Shown here in pieces: positions 18,219-24,109 of a stretch of 24,109 nucleotides of DNA. Each line of letters opens with the position of its first letter. Positions within the stretch are counted from its first letter, which is position 1. The stretch spans positions 1-24,109 of the forward strand of contig JADRCO010000963.1 in assembly GCA_021464525.1 (NCBI GenBank), given 5' to 3'. The stretch comes from Rhizophagus sp. LPA8_4_AMF. Its lineage: Eukaryota; Glomeromycota; Glomeromycetes; Glomerales; Glomeraceae. The position numbers and the translations under genes are program-made. The notes beneath the pieces were generated by a model. It ran no database searches and was not told the origin of the DNA. It was given only the letters and a program-made list of their open reading frames with translations.

Positions 18219-19876
18219 ATGTTTGTCAATGAAGAGGAGACAAATAAACACCTTCAAAATAATAATGATATTAACCAAAGATATGGAATTTCATCTCCGT
18301 TTACATCCGCAGAACCACGTTCTTTTCTAAAAAGTGAAAATACAAAAAATTCCGAACAAATTAATCAAACTATTTCTCACGATACTCAAAATAAAATCAA
18401 ACGTTCACCAATAAAGGCTAAAACCATTTCATTTCCTATTAAGAGAGAGAAAACCAAATTTAACTTTGAAAGTTCAGGTTAAAAGATTTGTAATATATGA
18501 TTAAACATATGATTCTTATTCATAATCGGTATGAACCTCGTTTCTTAAAGGAAATTTGCTATTTAGAACCAACACGTCGGCTTCGAACTGTAAATACCTC
18601 GGATAAAGAAAAAAGCGATGAAAAGCACGAAAAAGTCAATGAAAAGATAGATTTTTATACGAAAAAAATCCATTGGACTTGGATTTTATTAGCATTAATC
18701 GTTTGTGCTGTTTTAATTTATATGAAATTTCGCTTAGTAAGTAAATATTATTGATTTATTGAATGTATCTTTCAAATTCTTTTAACTAAAGTTATTTCAT
18801 AATTAGAAAGAAATTTATGTTGATGATAAGAAATTTGTTGTCAGGGTTGGTTTATAAAAATATGCATTAATCAATTTTTGTGGTGAATTAAAAGAAACGC
18901 ATTCTAATATACTGTATTCTCAATACAGTTCCAACCTTTCGAAGACTTTGCGAGCTCGACAACAAAATTAGTTGAAGATATTGTTCAAGTAGATTTACCG
19001 TGTAAATATTTTTAATTTTCTATAATAATTTAAGAGTCTTATTAATTTTACGATGATATTCCCGTTATTTTGATTTTTATTTTAGCATCGAGTTCTGTAA
19101 TGGATGGAACAGTGTCATGTCGTAGATTTGCAAATATAGTTGAAGATAGTCCAGCATTCAAGGAAACCGGTTCATCCATTGCAAAACTACTACGAGCGTT
19201 TTCCGACAAAATAATGGATGCAGGAGTTGCATTGGAAGACATGTATCGTAATGGTAACATGTTATTTTGGGTACTTAACAGCGAAATTTCCGAGATGATG
19301 TCAAAGTTTAATTCATATAATGGATGGTTCGGGAATGAAGATGAAACATTTTTTAGAAGTCGTGTACATAGGTTGGTTAAAAGTATCGAGAAATTTAGTG
19401 GAAAAGTCACTCATGCAAGAAAAGCTATTGTTGATGCTGAATCTTACAGAGGTCCCGCTGAAAAAAAAGTACGACAGGGTATTGCCGAAGCTACTAAATT
19501 TATTCATCATGATCCTGATAGAGCGCAAGAGTATATTCTTAAGTTCATGGAGGAAAGATATATTCTGGAAAAAATTATTGGTAATAAAGCTGTTGATGTG
19601 TTGAATGCAATGGACGAATTGAAACATGCAGAAAACATGTTAAAAATTTTAGAAAAAAGTCATGAAGCCCTAGATTTAATTAATAAGATTTTATCAGTTT
19701 ATAAGAATAAACTGTTTTATTTTGAATCTCAATTGGGTAAAATAAAGAAAAGCAAGGTAACAAAAAAAGACTTGGACAAATTAGAGAAATTAGTTAATAT
19801 TTTGAAATCTAGTCAACAAAAATTTATTGACAAAGATACTTTAGAGGGTAAGGAAAAAGCAAGGGTCTATGTGTAA
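18219..19876 (+). CDS. Single-pass membrane protein with long coiled-coil C-terminus, function unknown
   Basis: I join five exons: 18219-18477, 18567-18736, 18807-18845, 18929-19001 and 19086-19876. The phases agree throughout and give 443 residues. The N-terminal 120 residues are polar and basic (KRSPIKAKTISFPIKREKTK, then a KEKSDEKHEKVNEK run) and look disordered. A membrane segment follows at about 123-138 (WTWILLALIVCAVLIY). Then a compact region (FQPFEDFASSTTKLVEDIVQ) precedes about 260 residues of helical, charged sequence, probably coiled coil (LDKLEKLVNILKSSQQKF). No known domain is recognised. Two donors are unusual (GTTAAA after exon 1, GTTGGT after exon 3), so those junctions are less sure; without splicing, the frame would close right after exon 1. 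The basic N-terminus before a single membrane helix could suit a nuclear-envelope or organelle protein, but that is a guess. It is divergent from GBP copy B, which may mean shared regulation. Confidence 0.75.
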
Positions 19877-21389
19877 TTAGTTAAGATCGAGAACTAAAAC
19901 CTACCTTATATTTAAATAAAAATATTGAATTTATTTCTCTCCAAATTTTTATATTTATTTATCTACTTCAAAAAAAAAAAAAATTCTGGTATTATTCTAT
20001 TGGTGAAAACTTTAATTAGAGTATGGAATATACAACAATAATTCATTAATATTTACGAGAGTGGAGCGCTCAAAACCAATATATGTATGAACCGCTGATC
20101 GATTCCAACCTTTTCATGATTTGATCAAAACTGAGTTCATTCATATCAAAAATACCCAGAATCGCAGATCAGTTCGGCACCAAATTTCAAAAATTCAAGA
20201 TCTCAGACACAAATTTTAATCTGAACGCTGAACTGATCTTGCCTGATAATTAGTTTCAAAGGCTTGTTATTTTGAAAACAGCGTGAAGTCATGTTTTGTT
20301 GATCTCCATTCTTATAATCACAGCGCGATCAAATTGAATTCTCTGATTTTCCATGAAAAAAAAACCAACTTTTGAGCCATTTTCATAGTTCTTAACTACC
20401 ACAACGGTAAAATTCATTGGAGTATAGATCAATGCGATTACGCAATCAAATTATATACTAATAGAGCGTTGGTAGGTCGGTGGCTTGTGCGAAGTCTTTA
20501 AAATGTGAGAAACAAGCAGGAAAAGCGAAGTACTCTTAAAGTATGTAGAAAAAAAGCATGACACCCAACAGAAAACTTGTAAATAATTTTTTTCCTTAGA
20601 TTCCACGATTTCAATAAAAAAGATATTTCTTGGAGACTGGTTATTACATACCACTATTATTATTAGTAATTGTACCTCTATCGTGCTCTAAAATTAAATA
20701 TAGTTTGTTAATTTGTACTCATCAAATGATTAATGACTTCATGCTGTTCAGATTTTTTCAAAGACAGAAAAATAATAGTTGAGGTAATCTTTATGCAAAC
20801 TTTGTTATTACGTGTACAACTAATGCTTTCAAGAGTTTATCGAAATTATGAAAAGAGGGAAAGAAGCAGAACTTGCATTTTGATCCATTTTGATAAGGTG
20901 ATACAGAATATTCAATTTTAAATTGATCGTTATATCGGTGTTCATTCAAACGATGTTAATTAAAACCTTTATACACATTTATTTAAGCAAAGAAATCAGA
21001 ATTTTCTCAGCATTTATAATGTCAATTGGTAATAACTATATATATTATATTTAATAAATTTTCGATATTTAATATCTAAATTTTAAATGGATGGAGGAAC
21101 TTGTTAAACATAAATTCTAATTCCCGGCTGAACTGATTAATTTTTGAAAAAAATGATACGCTTCTTTTGTATTTCCATTAATTAAATCTAATGTCAACAT
21201 CTACAATTATATTTTGTCCTCTTCCTAACTTTTTTAATAACTAATAACAACCCAGAATAAATGAATAATATGTGGAATATATTAACCTACAGTATATATT
21301 GATGATAATTAGTAGTAATGTTAAAATAACCTGTCATTATATTTTAATTCGTGATTCGCGTAAAAAGTAGAAAAATCAATTATTAGAAA
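19877..21389. other. Gene-free stretch downstream of the membrane-protein gene
   Basis: The likely 3' end of the preceding gene contains AATAAA at 19915-19920. Bases 20085-20250 repeat the word CTGATC/GATCAG in both orientations (GCTGATCG, GCAGATCAG, GAACTGATC) with moderate GC, suggesting a repeat fragment. Short open frames on both strands (20451-20654 and 20733-20921) show no family features and are not called. Nothing else is recognised. Confidence 0.35.
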
Positions 21390-22000
21390 CCGGGGATAAG
21401 TCCGAATCCCAATTTCCCGAAATTAAAAAGACATGAAAATTACTGAAGTTGACTAATTTTTACTATAAAGAAATTTAATAAAACCAATTACTAATTTTTA
21501 AATTATTTTTGATGAAAAATATGAAATAATTCACAAATTAAGATTAATAAAATCTACAAAATCATTCAATTGTATCCTGAAGTATTTTAATTTAAAACTA
21601 ATAAATAAAAACTTTTTTTATGCCAGAAATATGGGCGTCCGATTCATATATATGTGAATTGTTAATTAAGAATATTCAATCATTCTTATAATATAAATTC
21701 ATATGTATTATATTTTTTTAAAAAATAAACTGTTTGATTTCGTTATTACCTTTATATGAGTGTATAATAATTTGATGATAAAAAAATTTATTTTATAAAT
21801 GATGATGATAGTACATTACTGGACTTTGGAAAACGCAATTGGGAAACTGGGATTCGGGATGTTGTCTATTTCGCAAAATTCAGGAAATTAGGATTCGGGA
21901 TAAAGGCATTCATTTCAGAAAAATGTTCATTTCGGGATAATGAGATTCGGGACATTGGCTTCGGGAAAAGGTATATTCAGAAAATTGGGATTCGGGAACC
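21390..22000. repeat. Repeat element with iterated GGGATTCGGGA words
   Basis: At 21838-21999 the word GGATTCGGGA or a near form (TTCGGGA) occurs about six times with spacings of roughly 20-45 bases. At 21399-21420 the inverted form TCCGAATCCCAATTTCCCGA appears once. The inverted arrangement over about 600 bp suggests the two ends of one non-coding element with subterminal repeats. No coding frame lies between. Confidence 0.5.
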
Positions 22001-22002
22001 GT

Positions 22003-22545
22003 AATACATAGTAATATAGTAGCATGGAAACTGATACTAATTTTTGTAAAAACTAAGAACATTAGCATAAAATTGGCCAACTTTTTACTAGAAGTCCAGT
22101 AAAATTTTTGATCATTAGAGATAACTTTCCTATAAGCTAAAAAGAAAAAATGCCTTTTTTTTATATATTACAATTACCTTTTAGTTCATAGGAATGTTAC
22201 TGTATCTTTAAAGAACAAAAATTTTACCAGACTTCTAGTAAAAAGTTGGCCAAATAGTGTAATTTTTAGTTTTATATTAATGTTTTTAGTTTTGCATTAT
22301 ATTCCAAAAATTAGTACTTTAATTTGCCTTCTATACTACCGTATAGCACTGACTAAGGTACCTCCTTTAGGAGTACCCCCTTATAATATACACGGGTATG
22401 TTATGTAGAGGATAATTTTAAAATTAGGCTAATTCTGGCTGATTGTTCCATGTTCCATAGGTACGATTCAATTTTTAATTTGCTGAAATTGATATAGACC
22501 CAGGGTATTTTAGGCAGTGCTATATGGTACTATATTGTTATATAT
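22003..22545. mobile_element. Long-palindrome MITE, split by a second MITE
   Basis: The core arms 22073-22110 and 22216-22253 are 38 bases long with two differences (TTGGCCAACTTTTTACTAGA and its inverse). Weaker inversion continues outward: TACTAATTTTTG near 22035 faces CAAAAATTAGTA near 22305. The outermost left end (ATATAGTAG near 22012-22020) matches the inverse of TACTATATTG after 22527, so the right end appears to continue beyond the inserted element at 22339-22527. It is non-coding. Confidence 0.6.
22339..22527. mobile_element. MITE, TAGCACTG-TIR family, copy 2
   Basis: The left end is CCGTATAGCACTGACTAAGG and the right end, inverted, is CCATATAGCACTGCCTAAAA followed by TACCCTGGGT. TACTA flanks both sides (22334-22338 and 22528-22532), a likely 5-base target duplication. 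It is the same family as 8549-8804. It is non-coding, and its position inside another palindromic element shows that it inserted later. Confidence 0.7.
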
Positions 22546-23314
22546 AACTTATTCCCAATTTTTAATAATTGGATTCTCTACTTTTACACAATCATGAATT
22601 AATCTTGCATATCAAACTAATAATTCATTTTATTAGCAATAATAATAATAATGCAAATAGTTTTTACATATGCATTAATTAAATATTATTTACCTATAAG
22701 GTAGAAATTGTATTAGAATAACCATCTTATTTCTATAACCACTGGAAAGGAGTTTAAATACTGGTATAATGTCAAAATGGTATATTAAAATATAGATTTA
22801 GAAGACTTTTAAAAGTAATTACAATATTTATGTAATTGTATATTTATTATATACTTGTTATTTACAATAATTATATTTAATAGTTAATTATATTTACAAT
22901 ATACTGTACAAAGATACTTCTTAAAAGTATAGTAATATAGTATAATAAGTATAGTACAGTAAAATGTACTAGAATAATTATGTAGAATTAATTATGAATT
23001 ATAATAAATCATTAGATTAAAAGTAAATAATTGATATAACTTTTAAAAGGCATAAATACAAGAGCTATTTATTTTTGAAGTCAGATTTATTTTTGTAAAT
23101 CTTAATTATTTATTTTAGTAGATCTTAATTATAATATAAAATAATTATAAGGCCATACAAACATAATTTTTCAGTTCTTATAATATAACAATTTTTGAAA
23201 ATAATTTAGCAATCCAGCTTTTTATTTTTTTTTTCAAAAAATTTTATATGTAAAATTTATATGAAATTTTTTTTAACCTTTAAAAAAATCTTACCTGATA
23301 TAGTAATAATATAA
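22546..23314. other. Gene-free A/T-rich stretch
   Basis: There is an ATA/AAT microsatellite near 22637-22653 and a TATAGTA-rich patch at 22925-22965 (repeated ATAGTAATATAG-like words). No gene or element end is recognised. The N-terminal part of the transposase that follows is not present here. Confidence 0.35.
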
Positions 23315-23795
23315 AAAAACGCACATAAAAAAGTAGTATTTGTAAGAGGAAAACGATATACAATCTTACCTGCTCTTACATTAGATAGATTTGTTGCTGT
23401 TGATATATTTGAAGAAGCATGCGATAAGAAAAGATTTATAGATTTTATACTTAATCAAGTGGTAAATATAATTATTAATTATGATAATATATAATTTTTT
23501 TTATTAGTTATTTTATATTAAAAAAATTTATTACCAATAGGTACCTATAATGAATCCTTATTTCGGTGATAATAGTGTTCTAATAATAGACAATGCTAGA
23601 ATACATCATGATGCAAATCTTATTTTATTATTAGAAGAATTAGGATGCTGTGTGGTTTTTCTCCCCCCTTATTCTCCTAATTATAATCCAATTGAAACTG
23701 CATTTTCATTTATTAAATCATAGATTAAGCATAATTATGATTATATGGAATTTTGTAATGATCTAATATATGCTTTATTAGTTGCATGTAGCTAA
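23315..23795 (+). pseudogene. IS630/Tc1-mariner-type DDE transposase, C-terminal remnant with intron
   Basis: Two coding pieces, 23315-23461 and 23541-23795, are separated by a 79-nt GT...AG intron (23462-23540) with matching phase. The first gives VVFVRGKRYTILPALTLD and VDIFEEACDKKRFIDFILNQ. The second gives VLIIDNARIHHD, with the central catalytic aspartate, and FLPPYSPNYNPIETAFSFIK, with the final catalytic glutamate in NPIE. This is the DDE_3 fold of IS630-Tc1-type elements common in fungi. The N-terminus and first catalytic aspartate are missing, and a TAG stop at 23721-23723 interrupts the C-terminal part, which then reads on to TAA at 23793-23795. It is an inactive plain DNA transposon remnant; no TIRs clearly belong to it. 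Confidence 0.85.
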
Positions 23796-23902
23796 ATTAC
23801 TTCTCAAATAGCGCAATCATTTTTTGAATCATCAATTTATTTGCAATTTGTCATTATTTGTAAAGAGAAAAATACAATACATATATCAATATTTTTGAGC
23901 TA

Positions 23903-24109
23903 CAGTCAACTCCCTCTATAATCACTCTCATTATAGTCACATTCTACTATATAGTCACACCAGTTAGGTGTTCAAAACATTTTATTATTAAAATCTATCC
24001 TATATAGTTACTATCTATCTATAGTCACTATCACATCTATTTTCAAAAATCTCATATTAAAAAGTACCATTTATAGTCACAGTCATGTAAAGAATATATT
24101 AAATTAACT
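23903..24109. mobile_element. Left part of a CAGTCAAC-type TIR element, runs off the window
   Basis: It begins CAGTCAACTCCCTCTATAAT after a TA (23901-23902), in the orientation of a left terminus like those at 5235 and 7933. The word TATAGTCAC then recurs at least four times through 24081. It extends beyond the window end, so the length and right end are unknown. It is probably a non-autonomous or 5'-end Tc1/pogo-like element unrelated to the transposase remnant before it, since the terminus points the wrong way for that copy. Confidence 0.7.

Noticed and set aside
19048-19627. Minus-strand and alternative plus-strand frames over 19048-19627
   Set aside because: They are shadows of the last exon of the membrane coiled-coil gene, which splices in phase with its upstream exons.
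20451-20921. Two short frames (20451-20654 minus and 20733-20921 plus)
   Set aside because: Neither has domain features, intron support or conservation visible within the window.

Overview
The window is a very AT-rich eukaryotic nuclear segment. Short introns (about 60-100 nt) with GT...AG ends, tandem paralogues, a YMDD-type LINE and many small terminal-inverted-repeat (TIR) elements fit an early-diverging fungus. A Glomeromycotina genome such as Rhizophagus is my best guess, by resemblance and not by a database search. No bacterial operons, CRISPR arrays, rRNA or tRNA genes were seen.

Layout. Bases 1-9500 are a transposon graveyard. They hold a 110-bp tandem repeat (482-1200), a decayed minus-strand LINE with endonuclease and reverse transcriptase (1620-4600), at least seven small TIR elements, and one broken unrecognised reading frame (7010-7640). 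Bases 9503-17508 carry three minus-strand copies of a guanylate-binding-protein (GBP) family GTPase gene. The outer copies (A 9503-11981, B 15127-17508) have open six-exon models of 703 and 664 codons. The middle copy (12626-14701) is a pseudogene that lost its P-loop. Bases 18219-19876 hold a five-exon plus-strand gene, divergent from B, for a single-pass membrane coiled-coil protein I do not recognise. From 19877 to the end the DNA is again gene-poor: a GGGATTCGGGA-rich repeat, a nested pair of MITEs, a 5'-truncated IS630/Tc1-type transposase with one intron and one stop, and the left end of another CAGTCAA-type element.

How it may work together. GBPs are dynamin-like GTPases that assemble on membranes and in animals act in cell-autonomous defence. 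Here the array carries two different membrane anchors. B ends in a CaaX box (CVIS) like animal prenylated GBPs, the pseudogene keeps CVVS, and A ends in a short hydrophobic tail. The pseudogene is A-like at its 5' end and B-like at its 3' end, so recombination inside the coiled-coil exon appears to exchange anchors. All three copies keep a 7-nt microexon. A fungal membrane-remodelling or defence GTPase cluster that diversifies by recombination is the most interesting reading; the defence role is inference only.
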